From Rhodoferax ferrireducens T118 (GTDB lineage: Bacteria; Pseudomonadota; Gammaproteobacteria; Burkholderiales; Burkholderiaceae_C), in assembly GCF_000013605.1 (NCBI RefSeq), contig NC_007908.1, positions 3,162,001 through 3,226,000 on the forward strand: DNA of 64,000 bases, read 5' to 3'. Below, in pieces: positions 47,561 to 57,554 of the stretch (positions are counted from its first letter, which is position 1; the number at the start of each line of letters is the position of its first letter). The position numbers were made by a program, and so were the translations under genes. Below the pieces are notes generated by a model, which did no database searches, was not told the origin of the DNA, and saw only the letters and a program-made list of their open reading frames with translations.

Positions 47561-49279
47561 GTGAATCAAACCACCCCCGCCATCGTCGCCCAAGGCGCCG
47601 TGCAGCGTTTGCCGCGCGTTGCCTTGTTTTTGTTTTGCATCGCCTATGTATTGCCGGGCTTGCTGGGCCGCGGCCCCTGGAAAACGGCCGACATATCCGC
47701 CTTTGGCTATATGGCCGAATTGGCACGCGGCGGCACCGCATGGCTGTCGCCGCAGTTGATGGGCCTGTCACCCGAGGTCGATGCGCTGCTGCCTTATTGG
47801 CTTGGCGCCTGGGCCATGCAACTCGCGCCAGCCTGGTTCGCACCGGATTTTGCGGCGCGCATCCCGTTTGGCTTGTTACTGACGCTGGCCCTGGTCGCCA
47901 CTTGGTACGGCACTTACTATCTGGCACGCAACCCTGAGGCCCAACCGGTTGCTTTTGCATTTGGCGGAGAGGCCAGGCCGACGGACTATGCGAGAGCCAT
48001 GGCCGACGGCGGCTTGCTGGCTTTCATCGCTTGCCTGGGCCTGGCCCAGTTGTCCCATGAAACCACGCCTGCGCTGGCACAACTCTGTTTTACGGCGCTC
48101 GCGCTGTACGCGCTGGCGGCGCTCCCCTACCGCACGTTAACGCCCGCCATCGCTGGCGTGCTCGGTCTGGCAGGTCTGACCCTGTCGGGGGCTCCCAGCA
48201 TGGCCGTGCTGTTGGGCGGCGGCGGCGCCCTGATTCAACTGCTGGATCGCTCCAATGAACAAAGCGTGACGCGGCGCGCGGCCATGTTGGCCGCCGGGGC
48301 GATCGCAATCGTCACGCTGCTGGTCGCTCTGCTGGCCACCGGGCTGGACTTGTGGCGCTGGCGCATTGAGCTGCCCCATGCCAACTGGACAACGTGGCGC
48401 AACCTTGGGCGCCTGCTGCTTTGGTTCACCTGGCCCGCCTGGCCGCTGGCCTTGTGGACCTTGTGGCGCTGGCGCCATCAACTGATTCGCATGGGCATGC
48501 CCAGCCGCCATCTGGCGCTGCCGCTGTGGTTTGCAGGCGTTGCCATCGGCGCCACACTGACCACCGGCTCTGCCGATCGGTCCTTGTTACTGGCACTGCC
48601 CGCACTGGCTGCGCTGGCTGCGTTTGCCCTGCCCACCTTGCGCCGTAGCGTGGCGTCCTTGGTTGATTGGTTCACCCTGTTATTTTTCTCAGGCTGCGCC
48701 TTGACCATCTGGGTCGTGTGGATCGCCCTGCAAACCGGCGTGCCCAGGCAACCCGCCGCCAACGTCGCGCGACTTCTGCCCGGCTTTGAACACAGCTTTT
48801 CCTTTGTTCCTTTTCTGCTAGCTGCCAGCGCAACATTGGCGTGGGCCTGGCTGGTGAAGTGGCGAGTTGGCCGGCACCGGGCTGCCATCTGGAAAAGCCT
48901 GGTTTTGCCAGCCGGTGGCGCGGCGCTGTGCTGGCTGCTCCTGATGACCTTATGGCTGCCCTTGCTCGACTTTGCCCGCAGCTACGCCCCGCTGGTGCGT
49001 CGCACCCTGGTCATCTTTCAGCATCAACCGCGCTGCGTTGAAATCTACGGACTGAGCCGCAGCCAGATCGCGGCTTTTCAATTTCATGGCCATCTGGCAC
49101 TGCGACCGGCCGGATCGGACAGCCGCTGCCCCTGGCTGATCGTGGACAAGGATGCCGCGCCGACTCTGTCCTCAGTCGTTGACCTGACACGCTGGAACTT
49201 TCTCAGCACCATGCGCCACCCGGCAGACCGGTACGAAGACGTGCTCATCTACAAACGAGCAGCCGAACCGGGGTCATAG
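47561..49279 (+). CDS. Polytopic membrane protein, possible GT-C glycosyltransferase
   Basis: This 572-residue protein has about ten or more hydrophobic segments and a C-terminal region without obvious membrane spans. The early segment GRGPWKTADISAFGYM and the alternation of long membrane helices recall ArnT/PMT-type (GT-C) glycosyltransferases, but I cannot point to a sure catalytic motif. The GTG at 47561 is chosen because the 46 upstream codons overlap rpmE and its terminator. It sits between rpmE and pilB on the same strand. The function is unknown; protein or lipid glycosylation is one possibility. Confidence 0.65.
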   Translation: MNQTTPAIVAQGAVQRLPRVALFLFCIAYVLPGLLGRGPWKTADISAFGYMAELARGGTAWLSPQLMGLSPEVDALLPYWLGAWAMQLAPAWFAPDFAARIPFGLLLTLALVATWYGTYYLARNPEAQPVAFAFGGEARPTDYARAMADGGLLAFIACLGLAQLSHETTPALAQLCFTALALYALAALPYRTLTPAIAGVLGLAGLTLSGAPSMAVLLGGGGALIQLLDRSNEQSVTRRAAMLAAGAIAIVTLLVALLATGLDLWRWRIELPHANWTTWRNLGRLLLWFTWPAWPLALWTLWRWRHQLIRMGMPSRHLALPLWFAGVAIGATLTTGSADRSLLLALPALAALAAFALPTLRRSVASLVDWFTLLFFSGCALTIWVVWIALQTGVPRQPAANVARLLPGFEHSFSFVPFLLAASATLAWAWLVKWRVGRHRAAIWKSLVLPAGGAALCWLLLMTLWLPLLDFARSYAPLVRRTLVIFQHQPRCVEIYGLSRSQIAAFQFHGHLALRPAGSDSRCPWLIVDKDAAPTLSSVVDLTRWNFLSTMRHPADRYEDVLIYKRAAEPGS

Positions 49280-49402
49280 CCAGGATTCATTCCTGAAGCT
49301 GCGCCAAAGTCGCGGTCTGACTTGGCTGCCTTTTGATTGCATCGAACAATCATTCGGCACCGACTCCATAAATCACTTCCTGTCGTAGTACATTCTCGAT
49401 CT

Positions 49403-51136
49403 ATGACTGCTGTCGACACCTCGTCTCGAGAATCCCCCGCCACGGCCCTTCCGGGCTTGGGCCGCGCCCTCATCCTGGCGGGGAAACTGGGGCAAAAATC
49501 AGCAGAAGAAATCTACCGCAAAGCCCAGAGCGCCCGCACCAGCTTTATTGCCGAGCTCACCGGCTCGGGCGCTGTGTCGGCCTCTGACCTGGCGCACACC
49601 ATGTCGACAGCCTATGCAGCACCGTTGGTGGACATGGCCGCCATTGACCCGCAACGCCTGCCCAAGGGCTTGCTGGATGTAAAAATCTGCCATGACTACC
49701 GCGTGGTGGTCTTGAGCAAACGAAATAACAGGCTGATCGTTGCGACCGCTGACCCCTCCGACAGCCAGGCGGCCGAAAAAATCAAGTTTGCCACCCAGTT
49801 GGGCGTTGACTGGGTCGTTGCCGAATACGACAAGCTGCTGCAACTGGTCACCGCCAACGCCATCACCGCGTCGGAAACGATGGAGCACATCATTGGGGAC
49901 GACTTCGAGTTCGATGAGGCTTCGACAGAGGCCTTGACGGAAAGCTCGGACACGTCAAGCTCCGAAGTTGAGGACGCGCCAGTTGTCAAGTTTTTACACA
50001 AGATGCTGCTGGACGCCTTCAGCATGCGTGCGTCCGATCTGCACTTTGAACCGTATGAGCACAACTACCGTGTCCGCTTCCGTATTGACGGGGAACTGAG
50101 AGAGATCGCCTCGCCTCCGATTGCCATCAAGGACAAGCTGGCGTCGCGCATCAAAGTGATTTCCAGAATGGACATCTCTGAAAAACGCGTCCCGCAAGAC
50201 GGCAAGATGAAGCTCAAGATTGGCCCGGAAAGGGTGATCGACTTCCGGGTCAGCACCTTGCCCACGCTGTTCGGCGAGAAAATTGTGATCCGCATACTGG
50301 ACCCCGGCAGCGCCAAGCTGGGCATTGAAGCACTGGGTTACGAGCCCGAGGAAAAAGAAAGGCTGCTGCAGGCCATTGGGCGACCGTACGGCATGATCCT
50401 GGTCACCGGGCCAACCGGCTCAGGCAAGACAGTCTCTCTGTACACCTGCCTGAACATGCTGAACAAGCCGGGGGTCAACATCGCGACGGCCGAAGACCCT
50501 TGCGAAATCAATTTGCCGGGCGTTAACCAGGTTAACGTCAACGACAAAGCCGGACTCACCTTTGCGGTCGCGCTCAAATCATTTCTGAGGCAAGACCCCG
50601 ACATCATCATGGTCGGCGAAATTCGCGATCTTGAAACGGCTGACATCTCGATCAAGGCCGCCCAGACCGGTCACCTGGTGCTCTCCACACTCCACACCAA
50701 CGACGCACCCACCACGCTGACGCGCATGCGCAACATGGGTATTGCCCCTTTCAACATTGCGTCCAGCGTGATCCTGATTACGGCGCAGCGGCTCGCGCGG
50801 CGCCTGTGCCCGAATTGCAAAACCCCGATCGAGATTCCCCGCAAGGCCTTGATTGATGCCGGCTACCAGGACGATGAATTCCAGGCGCCCTGGATCAGCT
50901 ACCGAGCGGTGGGTTGCTCCATGTGCAACAACGGCTACAAAGGACGCGTAGGTATTTATCAAGTGATGCCGGTCAGCGAGGAGATTCAACGCATCATCCT
51001 GCGTGATGGCAGCGCGCTGGAAATCGCCGAGCAAGCCAAACGCGAAGGTGTGCGATCGCTGCGGCAGGCCGGGCTGCACAAAGCCAAGTTGGGCCTGACT
51101 TCACTCGAAGAAGTGCTCGCCGTGACCAACGAATGA
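49403..51136 (+). CDS. pilB: Type IV pilus assembly ATPase PilB
   Basis: This 577-residue hexameric ATPase drives pilus extension. The N-terminal MshEN-type domain is followed by Walker A (GPTGSGKTVSLYT), the Asp box region, Walker B (PDIIMVGEIRDLETA) and a four-cysteine zinc site (CPNC and CSMC). I chose the ATG at 49403 (MTAVDTSS); the extension to 49337 is unlikely. It heads pilB-pilC-pilD, whose genes abut or overlap. Confidence 0.96.
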   Translation: MTAVDTSSRESPATALPGLGRALILAGKLGQKSAEEIYRKAQSARTSFIAELTGSGAVSASDLAHTMSTAYAAPLVDMAAIDPQRLPKGLLDVKICHDYRVVVLSKRNNRLIVATADPSDSQAAEKIKFATQLGVDWVVAEYDKLLQLVTANAITASETMEHIIGDDFEFDEASTEALTESSDTSSSEVEDAPVVKFLHKMLLDAFSMRASDLHFEPYEHNYRVRFRIDGELREIASPPIAIKDKLASRIKVISRMDISEKRVPQDGKMKLKIGPERVIDFRVSTLPTLFGEKIVIRILDPGSAKLGIEALGYEPEEKERLLQAIGRPYGMILVTGPTGSGKTVSLYTCLNMLNKPGVNIATAEDPCEINLPGVNQVNVNDKAGLTFAVALKSFLRQDPDIIMVGEIRDLETADISIKAAQTGHLVLSTLHTNDAPTTLTRMRNMGIAPFNIASSVILITAQRLARRLCPNCKTPIEIPRKALIDAGYQDDEFQAPWISYRAVGCSMCNNGYKGRVGIYQVMPVSEEIQRIILRDGSALEIAEQAKREGVRSLRQAGLHKAKLGLTSLEEVLAVTNE

Positions 51137-51156
51137 TCCCTTAATTGAAAAGACCT

Positions 51157-52374
51157 ATGGCAACTGAAAAGTCAAAAAAAATCAAGGAATTTGTCTTTGA
51201 GTGGGAAGGCAAGGACCGCAATGGCAAGCAGGTACGCGGGGAAACCCGAGCGGTTGGCGAGCACCAGGTTCAGTCCATGCTGCGTCGCCAGGGCGTCATG
51301 TCAACCAAGATCAAGAAACGCCGGATGCGCGCCGGGAAATCCATCAAGCCCAAAGACCTCGCCATCTTCACGCGCCAACTCGCCACCATGATGAAGGCCG
51401 GCGTGCCGCTGCTGCAAGCGTTTGACATCGTCGGGCGCGGCAACCCCAATCCCAGCGTCACCAAACTGCTCAACGATATTCGTACCGATGTTGAAACCGG
51501 AACTTCATTGAGTGTTGCCTTTCGCAAGTTCCCGCTGTATTTCGACAACCTCTATTGCAATCTGATCGAGGCCGGGGAGTCCGCCGGTATTCTCGACCAG
51601 CTGCTCGACCGGCTGGCGGTTTACATGGAGAAGACCGAAGCCATCAAGTCCAAAATCAAGTCGGCCTTGATGTATCCGATTTCGGTCCTGATCGTCGCTT
51701 TTGTGGTCACGGCTGTGATCATGATTTTTGTCGTGCCGGCCTTCAAGGAGGTGTTCTCGAATTTTGGCGCCGACCTGCCGGCGCCCACGCTGGTCGTGAT
51801 TGCCATCAGCGAAATTTTCGTCAAGTATTGGTGGCTTATTTTTGGTGCCATTGGCGGCGGCTTTTACTTTTTCATGCAAGCCTGGCGGCGCAACGAAAAG
51901 ATGCAACACGTGATGGACCGCATCATGCTCAAGATGCCCATTTTTGGCGTGCTGGTCGACAAATCATGCATTGCCCGCTGGACACGCACCCTGTCGACCA
52001 TGTTCGCCGCCGGTGTACCGCTGGTCGAAGCACTCGATTCCGTGGGCGGCGCCGCCGGCAATTCGGTGTACGAGATTGCCACCAAAAAAATCCAGCAAGA
52101 AGTCTCAACCGGCACGGCACTCACGGTGGCCATGACCAATACCAATCTCTTTCCGTCCATGGTCTTGCAGATGTGTTCTATTGGTGAAGAATCGGGCTCG
52201 ATTGATCACATGCTCGGCAAGGCGGCAGATTTTTACGAGGCCGAGGTCGATGACATGGTGGCAGGCATCTCAAGCCTCATGGAGCCCATCATCATTGTGA
52301 TTCTGGGTGTCGTGATTGGCGGCATTGTGGTGGCCATGTACCTGCCCATTTTCAAACTGGGTCAGGTGGTCTGA
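51157..52374 (+). CDS. pilC: Type IV pilus inner-membrane platform protein PilC
   Basis: This 405-residue protein has two GspF domains (around residues 65-190 and 270-395), each with FTRQLATMMKAGVPLLQAF-like starts, and three membrane segments. It anchors the PilB ATPase. I use the ATG at 51157. Its stop overlaps the pilD start by one base (TGATG), showing tight coupling. Confidence 0.96.
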   Translation: MATEKSKKIKEFVFEWEGKDRNGKQVRGETRAVGEHQVQSMLRRQGVMSTKIKKRRMRAGKSIKPKDLAIFTRQLATMMKAGVPLLQAFDIVGRGNPNPSVTKLLNDIRTDVETGTSLSVAFRKFPLYFDNLYCNLIEAGESAGILDQLLDRLAVYMEKTEAIKSKIKSALMYPISVLIVAFVVTAVIMIFVVPAFKEVFSNFGADLPAPTLVVIAISEIFVKYWWLIFGAIGGGFYFFMQAWRRNEKMQHVMDRIMLKMPIFGVLVDKSCIARWTRTLSTMFAAGVPLVEALDSVGGAAGNSVYEIATKKIQQEVSTGTALTVAMTNTNLFPSMVLQMCSIGEESGSIDHMLGKAADFYEAEVDDMVAGISSLMEPIIIVILGVVIGGIVVAMYLPIFKLGQVV

Positions 52375-53216
52375 TGCTGGTGGCAACATGGTTTGACGCC
52401 ACCGTGCTGGGCGTTCTGGGCTTGTTGATTGGCAGCTTTCTCAACGTGGTGATTTACCGGTTACCGGTCATGCTGGAAGCGCAGTGGAAAGCCGAGTGCG
52501 CCGAAATGACCGGTAAAGAAACGACGTCGGCAGAGAAGTTCAATCTGGCCGTACCTCGCTCGCGCTGCCTGAAGTGCGACCATCAAATCCAGTGGTATGA
52601 AAACATTCCGGTGTTCAGCTATCTCTTTTTACGGGGAAAATGTTCAAACTGCAAGGCTCCCATCAGCTTGCGTTACCCCTTGGTGGAGCTGGCAACGGCT
52701 GCCCTGTTTGTTTATTGCGGCTGGAAATGGGGCGCCACACCCACTGCTCTGGTCTGGTGCGGTTTCGGTGCCACCATGCTGGCGTTGGGCTGCATCGACT
52801 GGGACACCACGCTGTTGCCGGATGACATCACCCTGCCGCTGCTCTGGGCGGGCTTGATTGCCGCCGCGCTGCAATGGACACCCGTCGCGCTGCCAGAGGC
52901 GCTTTGGGGCGCTGTGGCGGGCTATGTGTCACTGTGGCTGGTTTATTGGGCCTTCAAGCTCGTGACCGGCAAGGAAGGCATGGGTTTTGGCGACTTCAAG
53001 CTGTTTGCTGCACTGGGTGCCTGGTTCGGCTGGCAGGCGCTGGTGCCCATCATTTTGATGGCTTCGGTGATTGGCGCGGTGATTGGCATTGCCATGAAAT
53101 TCTCCAGCGGGTTGCGTGAAGGTGGCTACATTCCTTTCGGGCCTTTTCTGGTCGGCGCCGGCCTGACTGCGATGATTTTTGGCCCCGGCTCGATTCTTCG
53201 CGCGTTTGGGCTCTAG
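52374..53216 (+). CDS. pilD: Prepilin peptidase / N-methyltransferase PilD
   Basis: This 280-residue membrane enzyme cleaves prepilin leaders and methylates the new N-terminus. The N-terminal domain has the zinc cysteine pairs CLKC and CSNC. The catalytic aspartates are in DWDTTLLPDD and GFGDFK. About seven hydrophobic segments are seen. It is the last of the pilBCD genes, with coaE starting 3 bp later. Confidence 0.96.
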   Translation: MLVATWFDATVLGVLGLLIGSFLNVVIYRLPVMLEAQWKAECAEMTGKETTSAEKFNLAVPRSRCLKCDHQIQWYENIPVFSYLFLRGKCSNCKAPISLRYPLVELATAALFVYCGWKWGATPTALVWCGFGATMLALGCIDWDTTLLPDDITLPLLWAGLIAAALQWTPVALPEALWGAVAGYVSLWLVYWAFKLVTGKEGMGFGDFKLFAALGAWFGWQALVPIILMASVIGAVIGIAMKFSSGLREGGYIPFGPFLVGAGLTAMIFGPGSILRAFGL

Positions 53217-53219
53217 ACC

Positions 53220-53858
53220 ATGCGGGGGCTTGTCCGGCTCGGGCTGACCGGTGGCATTGGCAGCGGCAAAAGCACCGTGGCCGGCCTGCTGGCTGAACTG
53301 GGTGCCGCCGTGGTGGATGCCGATGCAATTGCACGTCATCTGACCGCGCCGAACGGACCGGCCATCGCCTCGATTGCCGCAACTTTTGGTCCGGATTTCA
53401 TCACCTCGACGGGTGCCATGGATCGGGAGAAAATGCGCGCACTGGCCTACGCCGACATCACGGCGCGGCAACGCCTCGAAGCCATCATCCACCCGCTGGT
53501 TCGACAGGAGACACAGCGACAAACGCTGCTGGCGGCAAATCAAGGCCACCCCTGCATCGTCTTTGATGTTCCGCTGCTGGTTGAATCCACCACCTGGCGC
53601 GAAAAACTCGATTGGGTGCTGGTGGTGGATTGCACGCCTGCCACCCAGATCAGCCGGGTCATGGCCCGCAATGCCTTGACCCGCGACGAAGTGGAGAAAA
53701 TCATCGCCTCACAAGCCAGCCGCCGCCACCGCCTGAATGCTGCAGATGCGGTTATCTTCAATGACAGTCTGTCACTTGGGGCTTTGGCCTTGGAGGTTGA
53801 TGAAGTCGCACGTCACTTCGGGCTATCATGCCAACCGTTAAGCCCTAACCAAAAATAA
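53220..53858 (+). CDS. coaE: Dephospho-CoA kinase
   Basis: This 212-residue enzyme phosphorylates dephospho-CoA in the last step of coenzyme A synthesis. The P-loop GLTGGIGSGKST and DVPLLVE are typical. It follows pilD by 3 bp and precedes zapD, the usual order in many proteobacteria. Confidence 0.96.
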   Translation: MRGLVRLGLTGGIGSGKSTVAGLLAELGAAVVDADAIARHLTAPNGPAIASIAATFGPDFITSTGAMDREKMRALAYADITARQRLEAIIHPLVRQETQRQTLLAANQGHPCIVFDVPLLVESTTWREKLDWVLVVDCTPATQISRVMARNALTRDEVEKIIASQASRRHRLNAADAVIFNDSLSLGALALEVDEVARHFGLSCQPLSPNQK

Positions 53859-53863
53859 TCAGC

Positions 53864-54622
53864 GTGATCCTTTACGAATACCCATTTAACGAGCGCATCC
53901 GCACCTATTTACGGCTCGAACATCTGTTTCTTCGGCTCAGGGAGCTGGTCTCGCGCGAGTCAGCGCTGGATCACCACTTTGCGCTCTCGACCCTGTTCGA
54001 GATCATGGATGTCGGCGCCCGCGCTGACCTCAAGTCCGACGTGCTCAAAGACCTGGACAAACAAAAACACACGCTCGATGCTTACCGGGGCAACCCTGCC
54101 ATTGCCGAAGATGTGCTCAACGAGATCGTTGCGCAGTTGGAAACCAGTTTCCAGGCCATAAATAACCTGCCCGGCAAATGCGGGCAATCGCTCAACGACA
54201 ACGACTGGCTCATGAGCATCCGCAGCCGCGTCGGGATTCCGGGTGGAACCTGTGAGTTCGACCTGCCGGCCTACTATGCCTGGCAACACAAAACAGGAGG
54301 CCAGCGCCAGCAGGATCTGGCGCGGTGGATTACCACGTTAACGCCGCTGGCCGACTCGATTCAATTGCTGCTCAAGCTCCTGCGTGACTCGGGTACGCCG
54401 CAAAAAGTGATCACCAATGGCGGACAATTTCAGCAGAGCTTGCCCCAGGGACGCACTTTTCAGCTTCTGCGACTGGCCCTGGACCCGACGCTTGGTTTGA
54501 TACCGGAAATCAGTGGCAATCGTCTGATGGTGTCGATCCGGCTAATGCGCCAGGGAGACGATGACCGGCTGCATGCAAGCAGCGAAGATGCCACTTTTGA
54601 ACTCGCCTTGTGCTCATCATGA
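53864..54622 (+). CDS. zapD: Cell division protein ZapD
   Basis: This 252-residue protein cross-links FtsZ filaments. It begins YEYPFNERIRTYLRLEHLF, diagnostic of the DUF1342/ZapD family. The start is a GTG at 53864, 5 bp after coaE. Its stop overlaps the yacG start. Confidence 0.95.
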   Translation: MILYEYPFNERIRTYLRLEHLFLRLRELVSRESALDHHFALSTLFEIMDVGARADLKSDVLKDLDKQKHTLDAYRGNPAIAEDVLNEIVAQLETSFQAINNLPGKCGQSLNDNDWLMSIRSRVGIPGGTCEFDLPAYYAWQHKTGGQRQQDLARWITTLTPLADSIQLLLKLLRDSGTPQKVITNGGQFQQSLPQGRTFQLLRLALDPTLGLIPEISGNRLMVSIRLMRQGDDDRLHASSEDATFELALCSS

Positions 54623-54837
54623 AACCTGCCAATGAAACGCCGCCAGTTCGGCCCAAAATCGTCGTGTGCCCAAGCTGCGGCGGTGAGAGTGTCTATGCCG
54701 CGTCCAATCCGTTCCGGCCTTTTTGCAGCGAGCGTTGCAAAAATGTTGATTTTGGCGCGTGGGCCAGTGAAAGCTTTCGGGTGCCAGCCAGCGGCCTGCC
54801 AGAAGATCAAGCCGACGGCGCTGAACCACTTCAATAG
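54619..54837 (+). CDS. yacG: DNA gyrase inhibitor YacG
   Basis: This 72-residue zinc protein has the CPSCGG...FCSERCK four-cysteine pattern and inhibits gyrase in E. coli. The ATG at 54619 overlaps the zapD stop by 4 nt. The gene ends immediately before a dispersed repeat. Confidence 0.94.
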   Translation: MKPANETPPVRPKIVVCPSCGGESVYAASNPFRPFCSERCKNVDFGAWASESFRVPASGLPEDQADGAEPLQ

Positions 54838-54900
54838 ATTTATAAGAAATAGGGCTGTAGCCCCCGTGTAATATACTTAAGTAGCTACTAAATAAGTAGC
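54835..54900 (-). repeat. Dispersed 60-bp repeat, copy 13 (end of yacG and 3' end of mutT)
   Basis: It contains GGCTGTAGCCCCCGTG and AAGTAGCTACTAAATAAG in reverse orientation. Its right part encodes the last eight or so residues and the stop codon of the convergent mutT gene. Confidence 0.8.
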
Positions 54901-55356
54901 ATTCTTGAAGCCACGCTCATCGGCCAGCCATTGCAGCACCGGCACCGTGCCGGGCAGTACGGGTGCCACCTGCACCGGCAACTGTTGCCACGCGAACAAT
55001 TGCGCTTCGCGCATCTGCAAGTCGCCCATCCAGTTGAAAACCTTGCAGAAGTTCAAACGCACCAGGGCGTGGGGGTAGTCCACCATTTCAACGCGCCAAG
55101 GCATTACCGGGCCGATGGTGATGCCGAGTTCTTCATGCAACTCGCGGTGCAAGGCTTGGGCCACGCCTTCACCCGCTTCCAGCTTGCCACCCGGAAACTC
55201 CCAATAACCGGCATAGACTTTGCCCACTGGCCGGGAAGTGAGCAAAAAGCCGCCATCCGGGCGGATCAGAACACCAACCGCGACATCAACAACCGGGCGA
55301 TTGGCGCCACCTTCGCGCGGCAGCGCGGCGTCAGCGACCAGCATCGCGCTACTCAT
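54877..55356 (-). CDS. mutT: Nudix hydrolase MutT (8-oxo-dGTP diphosphatase)
   Basis: This 159-residue enzyme removes oxidised dGTP from the nucleotide pool. The Nudix box GGKLEAGEGVAQALHREL-HEELGI is intact. The C-terminal residues NATYLVAT and the stop lie within a dispersed repeat, so the original 3' end has been replaced or extended. It overlaps the preceding DUF815 gene by 4 nt in the order argJ-DUF815-mutT. Confidence 0.93.
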   Translation of the reverse strand: MSSAMLVADAALPREGGANRPVVDVAVGVLIRPDGGFLLTSRPVGKVYAGYWEFPGGKLEAGEGVAQALHRELHEELGITIGPVMPWRVEMVDYPHALVRLNFCKVFNWMGDLQMREAQLFAWQQLPVQVAPVLPGTVPVLQWLADERGFKNATYLVAT

Positions 55357-56231
55357 GCATCAGCGACATGGGTGCCTGCATAGTCACGCGCAAACTGGTA
55401 GGCCACCCGGCCGCTGCGTGAACCTCGCTCCAGGGCCCAGACCAGGGCGTCTGGCCGGGCGGCCTCAATCGCCGGTGCAGCGACACCGAACGAGCTCAAC
55501 CACTGCGCCACGATGGCCAGATACTCATCCTGGTTAAAGGGGTAGAAGCTGACCCACAAGCCAAACCGCTCGGAGAGCGAAATTTTTTCTTCCACGCCTT
55601 CACCCGGATGCACTTCGCCGTCATCCGTATGGCTGTAGCTCAGGTTTTCGCGCATGTATTCCGGCAACAGATGGCGCCGATTGCTGGTGGCATAAATCAG
55701 AATATTGGCGGTCGTGGCGGCCACCGAGCCGTCCAGGATCGACTTGAGCGCTTTGTAACCCGGCTCACCGTCTTCAAAACTGAGATCGTCGCAAAACACG
55801 ATGAATTTCTCGGGCCGATCCGACACCACGTCCACGATATCGGGCAGATCAACCAAATCTGCTTTGTCGACCTCAATCAGGCGCAAGCCGCGCTGCGCAT
55901 ATTCGTTCAGACAGGCTTTGATCAAAGACGACTTGCCCGTGCCGCGGGCCCCCGTCAGGAGCACATTGTTGGCCGGCTGGCCATTGACGAACTGCAGGGT
56001 GTTGCGGCGAATCTTTTCCTTTTGCGGCTCAACTTCTTTCAAGTCGGACAGCCGCATGGCGCCCACATGCCGCACGGGTTCCAGCACACCGTGGCCAGCG
56101 CTGCGCTTGCGGTAGCGATAGGCAAAGCCTGCGGTCCAATCGGGCGGCGTCAGCGCGTGTGGCAACACCGATTCAATCCGGCCGATCAGCTGCTCGGCAC
56201 GCGCCAGCAGGTGCTCAAATTGCTCGTTCAT
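55353..56231 (-). CDS. DUF815-family AAA+ ATPase
   Basis: This 292-residue protein has Walker A ([13 protein letters not shown]) and Walker B ([11 protein letters not shown]) and matches the DUF815 ATPase family, whose role is not known. It overlaps argJ and mutT by 4 nt each, so all three are cotranslated. Confidence 0.9.
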   Translation of the reverse strand: MNEQFEHLLARAEQLIGRIESVLPHALTPPDWTAGFAYRYRKRSAGHGVLEPVRHVGAMRLSDLKEVEPQKEKIRRNTLQFVNGQPANNVLLTGARGTGKSSLIKACLNEYAQRGLRLIEVDKADLVDLPDIVDVVSDRPEKFIVFCDDLSFEDGEPGYKALKSILDGSVAATTANILIYATSNRRHLLPEYMRENLSYSHTDDGEVHPGEGVEEKISLSERFGLWVSFYPFNQDEYLAIVAQWLSSFGVAAPAIEAARPDALVWALERGSRSGRVAYQFARDYAGTHVADA

Positions 56232-57457
56232 GAACGGTAGTCAGCGTTGATCGTGACATAGTCGTGACTCAGGTCACAAGTCCAGACCGTATCTGCCGCA
56301 TCGCCTCGCCCCAACAGCACCCGCACGGTGATTTCACTCTGCTTCATGACGCGCTGGCCCTCTTCTTCCCGGTAGGCCGGATGGCGGCCACCCTGCGTGA
56401 CCACATGCACCTCGTCCAGGTACAGGTCGATGCGCGTCTGATCCAGATCGCTGATCCCCGCGTAGCCGACCGCAGCCAGAATACGCCCCAGGTTGGGATC
56501 GCTGGCAAAAAAAGCCGTCTTCACCAGCGGCGAATGGGCAACGGCATAGGCCACCTGGCGACACTCAAACGGGGTCTTGCCGCCTTCCACCTTGAGGGTG
56601 ATAAATTTTGTCGCGCCTTCGCCATCGCGCACGATGGCTTGCGCCAGTTTTTTTGCCACGCCCAGCATGGCGGACCGGAGCGCTCGCCCGTCAGGGCTGT
56701 CCAGCGATTCAATTGGCACATGCATGGCTTTGTTGGTGGCGATCACCACAAAGGAGTCATTGGTGGAAGTGTCACCATCGACCGTCACCCGGTTGAATGA
56801 AGCCTCAGCCAGTTCTGTCGCCAGCTGCTGCATCAAAGCCTGGCTGACACAGGCGTCGGTCGCCATAAAGCCCAGCATGGTGGCCATATTGGGCCGAATC
56901 ATGCCCGCGCCTTTGCTGATGCCGGTGATGCTCACCAAGGCGCCACCAACCAGCACCTGCGTTCCAAATGCTTTGGCCACGGTGTCGGTGGTCATGATGC
57001 CCTCGGCGCCGCGCAGCCAATTGTCTTCGCGCACGTCTGCCAGCGCGCCGTCCAGCCCGGCCTCAATCCGCTCAACCGGCAGGGTTTCCATGATGACACC
57101 GGTGGAAAAGGGCAGCACTTGCGCCGCGGAGATGCCGAGCTTGCGCGCCAACGTCAGACACGTGCCCAGGGCTCGGGCGCGCCCATCTTCACCCGTGCCT
57201 GCATTGGCATTGCCGGTATTGATCAGCAAGGCCCGAATGCCGGCACCGCTGGCAAGATGTTGCCGGCACAGTTGCACCGGCGCTGCACAAAACCGGTTCT
57301 GCGTGAAGACACCCGACACCGACGCGCCCGGATCGATCAGCACCACGGTCAAATCCTTGCGCTGGGCTTTGCGAATGCCGGCTTCAGTCACACCGATGCG
57401 CACGCCGGCGATCGGGTAAAGCTCGTCAGGGTTGGGGGCAGGCAAATTGACAGACAT
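56228..57457 (-). CDS. argJ: Bifunctional ornithine acetyltransferase / N-acetylglutamate synthase
   Basis: This 409-residue enzyme recycles the acetyl group in arginine synthesis. It is made as one chain and cleaves itself before the threonine in [14 protein letters not shown], which is intact here. The N-terminal [20 protein letters not shown] region is typical. It follows secA by 97 bp on the same strand. Confidence 0.96.
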   Translation of the reverse strand: MSVNLPAPNPDELYPIAGVRIGVTEAGIRKAQRKDLTVVLIDPGASVSGVFTQNRFCAAPVQLCRQHLASGAGIRALLINTGNANAGTGEDGRARALGTCLTLARKLGISAAQVLPFSTGVIMETLPVERIEAGLDGALADVREDNWLRGAEGIMTTDTVAKAFGTQVLVGGALVSITGISKGAGMIRPNMATMLGFMATDACVSQALMQQLATELAEASFNRVTVDGDTSTNDSFVVIATNKAMHVPIESLDSPDGRALRSAMLGVAKKLAQAIVRDGEGATKFITLKVEGGKTPFECRQVAYAVAHSPLVKTAFFASDPNLGRILAAVGYAGISDLDQTRIDLYLDEVHVVTQGGRHPAYREEEGQRVMKQSEITVRVLLGRGDAADTVWTCDLSHDYVTINADYRS

Positions 57458-57554
57458 GCTTTTCTTTCAAATCAGGATCAGATGATCCAAAACTCATCCC
57501 AAAAAATGGGCCGTGGCAATCAACCAGGGCCCATCGATTTGGCGCGAATTTGCC

